Part shown: one piece after another, positions 46,201-55,571 of the stretch | Position numbering within the stretch: position 1 is the first letter of the stretch | Layout of the letters: every line of letters starts with the position of its first letter | Translations under genes and position numbers: made by a program | Notes under the pieces: model-generated | What the model saw: the letters and a program-made list of their open reading frames with translations, nothing else | What the model was told of the DNA's origin: nothing | The model's database searches: none | Source: Candidula unifasciata | Lineage: Eukaryota; Mollusca; Gastropoda; Stylommatophora; Geomitridae | Assembly: GCA_905116865.2 (NCBI GenBank) | Contig: CAJHNH020008453.1 | Coordinates: 514,033-578,032 of the forward strand | Direction: 5' to 3' | Length of the DNA stretch: 64,000 nucleotides

Positions 46201-49091
46201 TGTTTTGTTTTTGTTGTGGGCTCCCTCAATCAGGACCCAAGAATACATAGGGGGAGTTGCAAGCGGTTAGAGAAAGCACTCCTAAAAGTACACATCTACA
46301 ATGCAGTGTGTTTGCATCATTTAATAATATCATTATCATGGTCACTGCGATTCGAGTGGTCATTCTTACTACATAAATGTTGTGACCTCTTACCATTATT
46401 ATGTTTTCCATTGAAGGTAATATTTATTATTCTTCTAATTATTAATACACAGGTAATTTTAATTATAAACTGAACTATCTACATTATTACAACCTGTTAC
46501 AATTAATACCTAATCTATGCTGTATTAAATAACCAAAAGTCACTGATCACAATAATTGTCCAATGTCAAATTATAACAATAGAATGCTATATATCATATT
46601 TACAACCCAAAAGGGTTGAACGGATCTTTGTATAAATTACCACTTCGACCAGGACATTACAAATGAGAATAAAACATTTCATCATTCAAAAGACAGGATT
46701 TTAAAAGCAACTAAAAGAGTGCAATTGTTGACTTACATGTGGTCTGTATTTCTGCCTGTATTATTTCTGTTTGAGAGAAATCCTGAAAATATCAGAAATC
46801 ACACATTAGAGAATATAATATCAAGGGGGTGTCCATTTTACAGTCTAGGGACAAATGGTCGGCATCAGTTATAGTTTTTGGTATTTGCTTTTGTGTATGG
46901 ATGCATATACACAAAGTGGGTGTCATTTGACGGGTTCGCTACACACAAACACACATATAACAGACACACAACAACAGACACACACAACAACAGACACACA
47001 CACACACACACACACACATACACACACAAACATACATACACAACCAAAGAGGCATATTTAAAAAAAAAACATACACAGACACACACAGATACACAAACAC
47101 ACACAAACAGACACACATATTCACAAATACACACATGACAATTGCTATCAAACATACAAATCCATGTCTCAAGTGGTGCATTTAAAGGCGCTGATACTTT
47201 TCATTGCCAAAGAAACTTTTTTTATATATATTTCTTATTACTATTTGCAATTTAATACAATTACCCCACTGGGCTTATTCTCCAATATTAAAACCCAAAC
47301 ACACTCACTGTATGCTTAGGTCACTCATGTAGAAACTGTATTTTGGGAAAGCTACCAATTACTAATACTACAATGCTAGCTGCACACATATGCTGATAAA
47401 CATATCATGCGTTACCGTCTCCAGTGTAGCTATTACCTGCTAACACTTATACATGCAAACTGATTATGCCTCCCCATATTGTGAAGCATCCACAGATTAT
47501 CAAGCTTATCAGTCTACACAACAAGAGTAAGCTTTCAGGTACCCCCCCCCCCCCCCCCCAAAAAAAAAAAAAAATTAACAAATAATAATATTAAACATAA
47601 TACTTAAACAAAAACTTAATCCATTGATTCACTGTCAAAAAGTGATCAAACCAGAAAAAGCCACATAATTACAATCAGCATAACACAAGTATATTTAAGG
47701 TTTCAGCAAATTGCAAGGTGTTTATCAGTTGAGAACATTGCATGTGCAGAAGAACACATAAATAGTATGAAGATCCTATGGTCAAACTTGGACAAACAGC
47801 CTAAAGTGACAATCCTGAGAACATGTACCTTTCCTGGGGCTTTAGGATGTAAGTCGCTGATGGTTGTGCAATTACTAAAGAGAAATATTAGAGCGTGAAT
47901 ATTAAAGGAGGACTCTAAGAGTTCTATATGACAAGAAGAAGAAAATGCTGACATTCTTTACAATATGAATATCAAAGGAGATTAGCAAATAGAAAATATC
48001 ATTTCATATAAACTGAGGTAATTTGACCGTATTGAATGTCATAACAGGTGAAGAAAACAGCAGTCAGGGGGTTAGAAAAAAAAGGAGGGTGGGGTTATAG
48101 TTTCTGGGAGATAGGTCAGGAATAAACCAGCATGATGGTGGATACAAGATATCAAGGACATCATGAGCATGCCGTTTAATCGTGCAGGAAAATTGGCGGG
48201 TGTTGAGTGGTTTTTCCAGCGAACCTTGATAAGAGGACCTACAACATGATGATGATGCTGATTAGCAGATTACAAAAAATAAAAAAACAACCATAGAGAC
48301 AATTACCTCTTCGTTTAAGTAAAATAAAAAGTAGAACTGCAACAACAGCAATCACCAGGACACCAGCAATAACACCTCCAACCACGGTCCCCACATTCAA
48401 CTCTGGTCCTTCTTTAGACCCTGAAGATACGGGATCTGTTAAACAAAATTGTCTGGCAGAAAATGGTTAGATTAAACATAGTTTAAAAAAAAAAAAATAG
48501 CTCAATGTCTAATTATTTGGAAAAAAACATTGTAACATTTGCTCTAACTAGTTCTTTTTTTTTTAAAGGCATATCTATACATAAAGTCACATGCCGATCT
48601 AAATAGTAAAATAGGTAAGCTCATTATGTTGAAATTGATAATAAAAACACTAGGTGCTCGTTACCTAGTTTGCCCCCTTATCTGTCAATTTGATTTCCAC
48701 TACAAATAGTCAGTATTAACTGTGGGCCTGGAAAGTTCTCTTTAACTAAAGAAAACTCATATTTAAAAAAATGTACGTAAAATGCACTTACCTCGTTCTA
48801 CAACCTCAAATGTGTAAGTCAGCGCTCCCTCAACATTGCTAATGTGTAGAGTGTAATTTTGGAAAAAATTGTCATTTCTTATGTTGATTGCCAGTAACAC
48901 ATTTTCGTACGGAGGCTCCAGTTTTATATAGGTCACACTGTAATCATTTGAAGCTAGGTTGTATTTGCAACTACTTAAGGACACAGTGGGTTCTGGGCAT
49001 CCAAATACGGGGACATAAATCAACACTGTACCATTTACTCGTTCTTGATAGATCTTTTTCAGACTGTTCGAGTCCCTGAACTGTGGCTTAC
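43060..49091 (-). CDS. Gene B: IgSF receptor 3' part with tyrosine-rich signalling tail
   Basis: Five minus-strand exons (48792-49091, 48307-48435, 46737-46782, 45700-45728, 43060-43283) join in phase to 242 codons and a stop. In order they give a cysteine-pair-less Ig-like domain, a juxtamembrane stalk, one TM helix followed by KRR, and a tail of about 95 residues. The tail holds seven tyrosines: YTNE, YEEI (in SHYEEI), YTKE, YTNQ, YYTNQ (two tyrosines) and YENE. SHYEEI fits the ITIM pattern and the Src-family SH2 consensus; the YxN sites fit GRB2-type SH2 docking. No further Ig exon or signal peptide was found between 49.1 and 58.0 kb, so this is a 5'-truncated copy, the alternative 3' end of a larger gene, or a gene with exons I could not see. 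Confidence 0.8.
44060..44575 (+). mobile_element. LINE reverse transcriptase C-terminal fragment
   Basis: LECMQNEAMRDILRCTRDTP and CMRYIL read like the RT end of the 3368-4398 family. Further broken text follows to 44570. It lies in the last intron of gene B. Confidence 0.6.
44581..45468. repeat. 34-bp minisatellite, about 26 units
   Basis: Unit close to gagacatggttatgtacaca plus gagggttctgtaga. Some units carry a 'gaatctg' variant about every third to fourth position, hinting at a higher-order array. It starts directly after the LINE fragment, in the last intron of gene B. Confidence 0.95.
45470..45699. other. Gene B intron flank
   Basis: AT-rich, no further feature. Confidence 0.4.
45700..45728 (-). 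CDS. Gene B exon: 29 bp tail microexon
   Basis: Phase 2 in and phase 1 out, encoding MLNLQQTYTN. It bridges exactly the phase gap between the 46 bp exon and the final exon, which otherwise cannot be joined in frame. It adds the first tail tyrosine (YTNE once joined). Acceptor ctatccacag, donor gtaaag. Short length makes this the least certain exon, but a tyrosine motif of the same kind as in the final exon supports it. Confidence 0.65.
45729..46736. other. Gene B intron, nothing recognised
   Basis: G-run at 46052-46066; the rest is AT-rich unique-looking sequence. Confidence 0.4.
46737..46782 (-). CDS. Gene B exon: juxtamembrane tail
   Basis: Microexon-sized 46 bp, phase 1 in and phase 2 out, encoding GFLSNRNNTGRNTDH plus two bases of the next codon. 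It was found by looking for GT-AG exons that carry the phase from the TM exon to the tail exons. Acceptor tttcag, donor gtaagt. Confidence 0.7.
46940..47155. repeat. Imperfect (CA)n low-complexity stretch
   Basis: Units such as acacacaacaacagac and acacagatacac, in the intron after the gene B TM exon. Confidence 0.85.
47160..48306. other. Gene B intron with a possible LINE tail
   Basis: C-run then A-run at 47540-47575. Around 48130-48255 the text 'ggacatcatgagcatgccgt' to a (GAT)n-like end resembles a LINE or transposon 3' tail. Otherwise nothing recognised. Confidence 0.35.
48307..48435 (-). CDS. Gene B exon: stalk and transmembrane helix
   Basis: 129 bp, phase 1 in and out. It encodes a short polar stalk (DPVSSGSKEGPELN), then a hydrophobic helix from GTVVGGVIAGV to LLFILL, closed by KRRG as the stop-transfer signal. 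The helix contains GxxxA-like small-residue spacing (GGVIAG), which often supports helix packing. Acceptor aaacag, donor gtaatt. Confidence 0.85.
48792..49091 (-). CDS. Gene B exon: membrane-proximal Ig-like domain
   Basis: 300 bp, phase 1 in and out. It is paralogous to gene C exon 10 and the duplicated similarity continues into the flanking intron. It carries two cysteines (FGCPEP and SSCKYN) where gene C has tyrosine and aspartate, so the two copies could differ by one disulfide. FFQNYTLHI and LTYTFEVVERG are conserved. No premature stop. Confidence 0.85.
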
Positions 49092-49242
49092 CTGTGGAAG
49101 AAATGACCAGTTATAAACATAGAATATATGCTTTAGTTTTATCAACAGTTTCATACAGATGGCAGCAGAAGCGTGAAAAGAGCTGGTATCATCAATGATG
49201 ATTGACTAGAAAACGAAGAATCTCCAATATTAACATGATTAC

Positions 49243-49535
49243 ATGGCCTGGAATAGAATAGAGGCAATAAAATGGTTTGATAGAATAACTAATGTAGAAC
49301 TGTGGGAGAGAACTAAACAGGCTCCAGTGGACCAAGAGGTGAGGAAAAGACGCTGGCGTTGGATAGGGCACACACTGAGACTACAGGAGGACAGCATAAC
49401 TAGAAAGTCTTTGCATTGGAACCCACAGGGAAATAGGAATAAAGGAAGGCCAAAAAATAAATGGAGAAGAGAGCTGGAGAATGAGGTTAGAAAGATTGGG
49501 AGGACACTAATTTCAATGGTGGCACGGAGTTGACA
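49243..49535 (+). mobile_element. LINE C-terminal fragment with a 96-codon open frame
   Basis: RITNVELWERTKQAPVDQEV, RRWRWIGHTLRLQED and KGRPKNKWRRELE are typical of RTE-type or RTE-X reverse transcriptase ends. It stops at TGA 49531-49533. It lies 150 bases upstream of the gene B Ig-like exon. Confidence 0.75.
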
Positions 49536-49539
49536 GATC

Positions 49540-50600
49540 GTCTGTATGCATCCGCTGAAATGACAACCATATAACTTTATTTGTTGTCAGATCTGATACT
49601 ATGTTTCTCAGTGTAGTTCTTTAGGTAGGGTGACACTTATGTCTATGTTTCCCAACACTAATAATTCAGCAGTTTGCAATGGCAAACTGGCTGTAATCAG
49701 TAACTATATCCCTCTAGATGTTGAATTATGTTTAATATTATTTTCATATTTGGGCAGCTGATTTTCTTGTCAGATGAAATGGTAGAGTACAGGAGAGTGT
49801 CCACGAGTAGCCAATTTGTTTACAATGTAAAACTTTGCTGACTTTAGCGATGGTCAAAAATTGGTATGCATCTCTGAGGCATAATCTAGAAATATGCAAC
49901 CACTCTTCGCTGCTAAGATTTAATACTGGGTCTAGTTTTTTAAAAAAAAAGTGTTTTTATGGTATCAAGCAACGATGCAGGAGGAATCTATCTTCAATGA
50001 AAATAGCTGTAATAATTAATTAGGTCAGTGAATTTAAAAGTTTCCAAAACCAAGTGCTTTTTAAACAGGAAGTAACTCTCATCTTTTAGTATCTCATGAT
50101 ATTGTATCAGAAATGTGTGTGTCCAAAGCTTAAAACTGTCATTTGCAATCTTTCATTTTTCCAATTCATCATCTAAAACTATTATTTTTAAATTCTCCCT
50201 CAATGATACTTTTATATCCTTCTCAGTGTTAAAATTTAAATTTGTACTACTTTACTTGGCGTGAACTATTCTTGCAAGTCAGTTTTCAATTGCACTGTTC
50301 CTCTTTCCCTTTAAAGTGCTAATTTTGTTTTCATATAGCTTCATGTAGCACTAGTTTTCTTTACTTGCTAACTTTCATTTTTTTTTTATCTGCCGGAATA
50401 GCTTTACACTGTTTGGTATCAGCTGCTTCCTTATTTTATTACCATTATGATGTTTGTGTTGCTTTTCTCTTCAAGTTTAGAGTTTTTTCTCACAAAGACT
50501 AAGTTCACTACCAAGGTTAATAAAGCCATTTATTGATTATCTTTTCAGAAATATGAAACATTGTTAATTTACATCTTAAACAAATTGCAATTTATAACTT
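49540..50600. other. Stretch upstream of gene B, nothing recognised
   Basis: AT-rich. I looked here for further gene B Ig exons on the minus strand and found no phase 1 GT-AG piece with an Ig signature. Confidence 0.45.
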
Positions 50601-50639
50601 ATTAACAGCCTTTAACTGTCTTTACTGTCTACATGCGGA

Positions 50640-51015
50640 ACAGCGCATAAATGCATTTGAATATAAATGTTACAGACAGGTTCTAAGAATATCTTGGGTA
50701 AAGAAAAGAACAAATGCATCCATACTTCAAGAGCTGAATATTGAAGAGGGGTGGCTAGTAAAGACAATAAAACAAAGAAAATTGAAATATTTTGGTCACT
50801 TGAAACGTCATGGAAGTCTAGAGAGAACAATAATGGAGGGGTATATGCCTGGGAAGAGAGGAAGAGGAAGGCCAAGGAGAAGATGGGTGCAGGATGTGCC
50901 AGATGATCTCCAGATGGGTGTATCAGACGCAGGACATCTTGCTCATGATAGGAAGGTTTTCCGGAGGGTTGTTATGGCAGCAAGGTTCCGCGAGGGACAT
51001 GCTACTGAATGAATG
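50640..51015 (+). mobile_element. LINE 3' end, longest copy of its family here
   Basis: Reads NAFEYKCYRQVLRISWVKK, RTNASILQELN, KYFGHLKRHGSLERTIMEG and GKRGRGRPRRRWVQD and ends GHATE, stop, then a (GAAT)n tail. The frame is open for nearly all of it. Confidence 0.8.
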
Positions 51016-51467
51016 AACTGTCTACATGTACAATTCATAGGGCAGCACAAGACAGTGAGTCTTGGTCTTGAAGATTTGGTGTTGCATGGCTAATGTACAT
51101 ACCATAAACTGCGCGGGTTAGGATTTTATGTTTGGCCCCGCTAGAAACAAAAATCCATTTCCTCAAAGAGGATTGAACACTGGATCCTCCATTCAGGAGG
51201 ACAGCGTTCTTTACCACTCAGCCAGCTGTTCCTTTTAATTAGCAGTGAAACCACTATTGCCCAGTTGTGAAATGCTGTCTCATGGACAATGAACAAGAAA
51301 CCAGAAAATGAAACCGAGGTTCTTGAAATGTGGGCATACAGAAATATAGGTACTATTTCACGGAGACAAAAACAATCAAATAAAGAAGTCACTGGAAAGA
51401 CTTCGTATAAAAAGAAAATTACTGAAAGAAAAAAAAATTGACATATTTTCGTCAATTACCACATTGA

Positions 51468-51690
51468 CTGACTGACTGACTTTCTACCCCACTAGGACAT
51501 CACACAAGCGATAAACACCCGATGACACAAAGTGCCACAATGTGAATGAGGATCACCGTGGAGAGGTCCCAGAAACCGCGTTCAGACATTTGGCCATTTT
51601 TATGGCCTGCCTATATTGCGGCCCCTGGCAAAAACCAGAGTGGGGCTTCAAATAACAAAAAATTATGTCCTGAAAAGGACGTAAGGACTT
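51468..51690 (+). repeat. Interspersed repeat B, copy 4
   Basis: Starts after (GACT)n at 51465-51480 and holds 'ggacatcacacaagcgataa', 'aggtcccagaaaccgcgttc' and 'cctgaaaaggacg'. Closest to copy 2. Confidence 0.75.
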
Positions 51691-51694
51691 CAGT

Positions 51695-52600
51695 TAACAC
51701 ATTACTTATGTGATCTAGCCAAAAATCTTTAGCAAAGAAAAGAAAAGAAAGTATATTTGTAAAATCCAAATGGATTGTCACACAAATAATTTTACACTGA
51801 AAATTAAATAAGCAAAACACATACATAATAATTTCACAAACAAAAATCATTACACTATATTCATTCCAACAAAACAATAAAATTAACAAATTGAAATAAA
51901 TAAGCAAAATATACATGAAATAATTTTCAAACTCAAAATTATTTCCCTTTTATAAATACCATCTCAATAGTTACAAATCAAAATAAATAAGAAAAATAAA
52001 TACCGATAAACTACTCATCATAAATACCAACACAATAGTTACAAATCAAAATAAATAAGAAAAATACACAAATAAAAATTGTGCAAATGAAATTGAATGA
52101 ATAAACTTATCAATTCAAAACCAAATAATATACATGAAACAAACATATAAAACATATATAATCCATACAACATATATTATATTAAAGATGAACATAATAA
52201 GCTTAACTTATAATATGACAATCACAACATAGACTTCTATTCTATACATTCATTCCTTTTTATTCCAATTACACTCTTCTTTCATACTTCATATTTTCCA
52301 TTCTGCTGAAGTCCTTAGAATGATCATCACCTCTATGTTAATGCAGAGTCATCTGTCATGATTGTTCAGTTCACTGGTTTTAGGCTAGAACAGTACTTGT
52401 ATACACTGCTACTTGACATTTCCTATTGTTCAACTGGATCTATGAAACTTGGTGTAGAATTCAGTTATGGGACAATTCATAGTCATCTGCATTTTCAAGA
52501 AAGCATGAATACATGAAGACACTGTCTTTTCACATAGTCTGTGAATTTCTGAAGTTACCAGACTGTCAGTTTCAGGATACAACTAGGCAATCAATAGTTT
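51695..52600. other. Very AT-rich stretch with an internal direct repeat
   Basis: About 50 bases around 'caatagttacaaatcaaaat' occur twice (51953-52004 and 52020-52069), 67 bases apart. No gene. It lies where the rest of the gypsy element (integrase, 3' LTR) would be expected. Confidence 0.5.
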
Positions 52601-52603
52601 TAC

Positions 52604-53645
52604 AGCCGACTTAATAGGTCAGCCAGGTTGTTGCTGTTGCCCTTGATGTGTGTGATGGTGAATCGAAAATCTCACAGTGGTAGTGCCCATCTGGTTATAC
52701 GATTGTCTTTCGGGGCACCAGACTATATACGAGCAGTGGCTGGTTGTGTGTCCGAAGGACAAGAAGTCTGCCCAGGACGTAACGGTTGAGTCTTGTCACA
52801 CAGACAATCACCGCAAGATACTGCTGTTTCGCCGTAACATATTGTACCTGGGCTGGAGACAACCTACTGCTCACACAGCAGTTCGGGTGTAACATCTCGC
52901 CATCACACTGCATCAGACATACCGCAACTGCCGTACCACTGGTATGATATCTGAGAACAAATGGTAATATGATATTAGACAGATTTGAAATAGGGGAACT
53001 GGAGAAAAGAGTCTTGATTTTGGTGAAAGTCCGGTCTAGTTCTCGGTTCCACTCAATTGTATTGGAATGGTCACTTTTTAATATTTTTGTGAAAAATACA
53101 GTTTCTTGGATAATTTTCGGGGTAAATTGGTTGTAATGATTGATGAGGTCGAGTAAGCTTCGTATCTCGTTATTGTTGGTGGGGTTTTTAAGATTCAAAA
53201 TTTTGGTGTGATCCTCAAGATAAATTTGGACTTTTGAGGGGTTTTCTGTAAATCCAAAATGTTGAGTTCCTTGACCAGCAGATAATCTATGAGGCATTAT
53301 TAATAAACATGCACATGTCAACAGTATACATTGCAATACCAAAAATAATATAGCATGTTTTATTTTGACCGGTTTGTTGATTATTAGTTGTAGATGTTGG
53401 TAACTGTGTGTACATCTGCCTGGCACATCAGAGAATACATTACCAATTTCAGCTTTCTGTGTAGATGTTTCTGAAATTTGTTGGTTAATCTTAGGTGTAA
53501 GGATTTGTTTGGTTGCAGGTAAGTGTTGTTGTACAGAAACGAGAATATCTGTCGTATCAACAACATTAGAGTCAGGAATGACAGTTCTATTTTGGAACTC
53601 CTCAACCACTAATTTGTCAGTTGGTTTAGAAGGAAGTATGAACAC
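52604..53645 (-). pseudogene. Gypsy-type Pol remnant (RT thumb and RNase H)
   Basis: Open 53645-52695. It starts with a linker, has NVFSDVPGRCT, the usual start of Pol, and then jumps to HFGFTENPSKVQIYL and RSLLDLINHYNQF, so the palm with the catalytic YxDD box is deleted. The RNase H part reads RYHTSGTAV, LSPAQVQYVTAKQQ and RTHNQPL: the usual acidic residues at these places are replaced. After a shift the end motif NLADLLSR remains. It should be inactive. Confidence 0.75.
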
Positions 53646-53744
53646 TTCTTTAGAATAAACAATATCTGTAGAACTTTCATGTTTATTTGTGTAGGATTTC
53701 TCTGAGAGGTTTGTTTGAGTTTATGTGTTTATCGTTAAAATACT

Positions 53745-55571
53745 TTAAATACATACACTTTCATTCACATCACACTCTCTCGCTGACTGCTGTCCAGTTA
53801 CGACATTGCTAGTTATGTTGTCTCTCTGCCACTCGATTATCTCACTTTCCGAGACATCCTTTACATTTTTACAGTTGCCAAGGATAATATCAGCAACAGG
53901 GTCTGCTAGCACTGCAAATTTTGTTCTACCTGTGCAGTGAGCTGATTTTAGATTTTCCCATGCCAAATCATACTTTTCTTTCTTCCCTGAAAAGGTTCGA
54001 CATACAATATGTTCACCCGTCAAATCACACGCATTTACTAGACTTTCTCTTATACCAAAAACTGTCGACCCAGAATCCCGTAAAATTGTCACTACTTTTC
54101 CATTAACTACCCCTTTCGTAAACTTCAACAGGCCATCGAAACTCGTTACAGCATTTGCATCCCCTATCTCACTGTGACCACAGGTCAGATTACCCTCTTC
54201 ATTAAAGTCTCTGTAGGTCTGACATCCTGTGTCAGAGAAGTTCACAAGCTCAGCTGAATTTGCTGTAGGTACATCTGCCATACTCCCATCAGAGTCACTG
54301 ACACTGTCAGATATCTCTGCAGCCGCACTCTGATGCTGTCTTCTTCTCATCTTACAATCTTTTTGTAAGTGATCAATCGAGTCGCACAGGCGACACTGGA
54401 GTGGGTAGTTTACTGAACTTTTCTCATGCATTGCTTTCTCTCTCTTACGAAAATTATCTTCATATTTCGGATTCATTTCGCACCACTGCCGTTGACCATG
54501 ATCTCTCTTACAGTAAAGGCATGTAACTATTGGACCTTTATCTCTCACAGGTCTGTAACTCTTGTACTCTCTCGTGTATTCTCCTTTCTTCTCGTGAGTA
54601 TATTGCTTTTTCCTGTATACAGGTTGTACTGCAGCTCCGTAGCTGATGTCTGCACCCTTATTGAAACTAAAAATGTTTCTGTGTGCATTCCAGTATGCAG
54701 CACCTGCATCTTCCATTTGCTTTACTGTTTCAGGTTTTTGCTCAATCAAAAACGTCATCATGCTGTTCGGGACACTTGACAACACCTTGTCTCTTATCAA
54801 TAGATCTTTTAACAAATCGTATGATTTGTTCACTTTCGCCGATGTTACCCACTTTTCAAAAGTGGATACCACCTCAGACATGTAATCCAGAATTGTTTGT
54901 TCAGCTTTCGGAATCAAATTTTTAAAGGTATTTCTGTAAGATTCCTCATCTAGGGAGAAATGTTGGAGAATTCTATCCCTGACAAAGTAATAATTCTCAA
55001 GTTTTTCAGTAGGGATTGTCTCTAGTAATTTCAAAGGTTCACCCCCTAGGTGTTTTCGGTAAATGAGTGACCACTCTTTAAAAGGGACCTCATAGTGATT
55101 AACCATACATTCAAAATTTTGTGTCCAAGCAGATTTGGAATCACCCTGTGTAAAAAATTTTATTAGGCCCTGGTACTTTTTAAAAGAAGGTTCAGCAGCC
55201 TTTATCTCAGCCTTACGCATCTGCACCTCAGCATCTCTAGTTGCTTCTATCTCTTTGGCCTTTAGTTCCATTACCAGCCTTTCTTTCTCTAGCTCTGAAT
55301 TGCATACCATCTCTTTGAGTCTTAAGGTAGAGGTGTGTTCTAGTTCTTTGTCCTTTATCAACAACTGTACCCTGTCTCTCTCAGCCTGGGCTTGTAACTG
55401 TTTTTCTATGTTGATAGCCTCAATCTCTTTTAATTTACTAGCAGCTTCAAGTTCTAATTTCTTGAGCTCTCTCTCGTCAGCTCTGTCTTTTCTCTCTTGA
55501 AGATCGGCATATTTCTTGCCTGTCCATTCTAGCTGTTTTGCCATCTCGATGAACTCAGACAGACTCGACAT
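53745..55571 (-). CDS. Gypsy-type Gag-protease polyprotein, 608 aa
   Basis: Open for 608 codons. Residues 25-125 are a long charged coiled coil (ERKDRADEREL style). Residues 130-300 look like a SCAN/capsid-type Gag region (RDKVLSSVPNSMM, FLIEQKPETV). Two zinc knuckle-like sites follow: C351-x2-C354-x3-H358-x5-C364 and a canonical C393-x2-C396-x4-H401-x4-C406. The aspartic protease has its active DSG at 499-501 and ILG at 563-565. The role in an intact element is particle formation and polyprotein cleavage. The frame is intact, so this piece may be recent or under some constraint. Confidence 0.85.
   Translation of the reverse strand: MSSLSEFIEMAKQLEWTGKKYADLQERKDRADERELKKLELEAASKLKEIEAINIEKQLQAQAERDRVQLLIKDKELEHTSTLRLKEMVCNSELEKERLVMELKAKEIEATRDAEVQMRKAEIKAAEPSFKKYQGLIKFFTQGDSKSAWTQNFECMVNHYEVPFKEWSLIYRKHLGGEPLKLLETIPTEKLENYYFVRDRILQHFSLDEESYRNTFKNLIPKAEQTILDYMSEVVSTFEKWVTSAKVNKSYDLLKDLLIRDKVLSSVPNSMMTFLIEQKPETVKQMEDAGAAYWNAHRNIFSFNKGADISYGAAVQPVYRKKQYTHEKKGEYTREYKSYRPVRDKGPIVTCLYCKRDHGQRQWCEMNPKYEDNFRKREKAMHEKSSVNYPLQCRLCDSIDHLQKDCKMRRRQHQSAAAEISDSVSDSDGSMADVPTANSAELVNFSDTGCQTYRDFNEEGNLTCGHSEIGDANAVTSFDGLLKFTKGVVNGKVVTILRDSGSTVFGIRESLVNACDLTGEHIVCRTFSGKKEKYDLAWENLKSAHCTGRTKFAVLADPVADIILGNCKNVKDVSESEIIEWQRDNITSNVVTGQQSARECDVNESVCI

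Larger units (their letters stand above)
52604..55571 (-). mobile_element. Ty3/gypsy-type LTR retrotransposon, internal part, defective
   Basis: Minus strand. A full Gag-protease frame is followed by a Pol frame that has lost most of the reverse transcriptase, keeps thumb and RNase H text, shifts near 52690 and ends KGNSNNLADLLSR at 52608. There is no integrase and no 3' LTR that I can see. A candidate 5' LTR region lies above 55.65 kb and may start near 57722 (TGTCACAACCC on the minus strand), but no matching LTR was found to confirm it. It sits between genes A and B. Confidence 0.8.

Noticed and set aside
50612..50875. Minus-strand frame AFLFLSSQAYTPP and its twin at 40132-40536
   Set aside because: Both are the reverse strand of the same LINE C-terminus, so their similarity is explained by the LINE.
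55135..55500. Plus-strand Ser/Leu-rich frame
   Set aside because: Shadow of the Gag coiled coil on the other strand.
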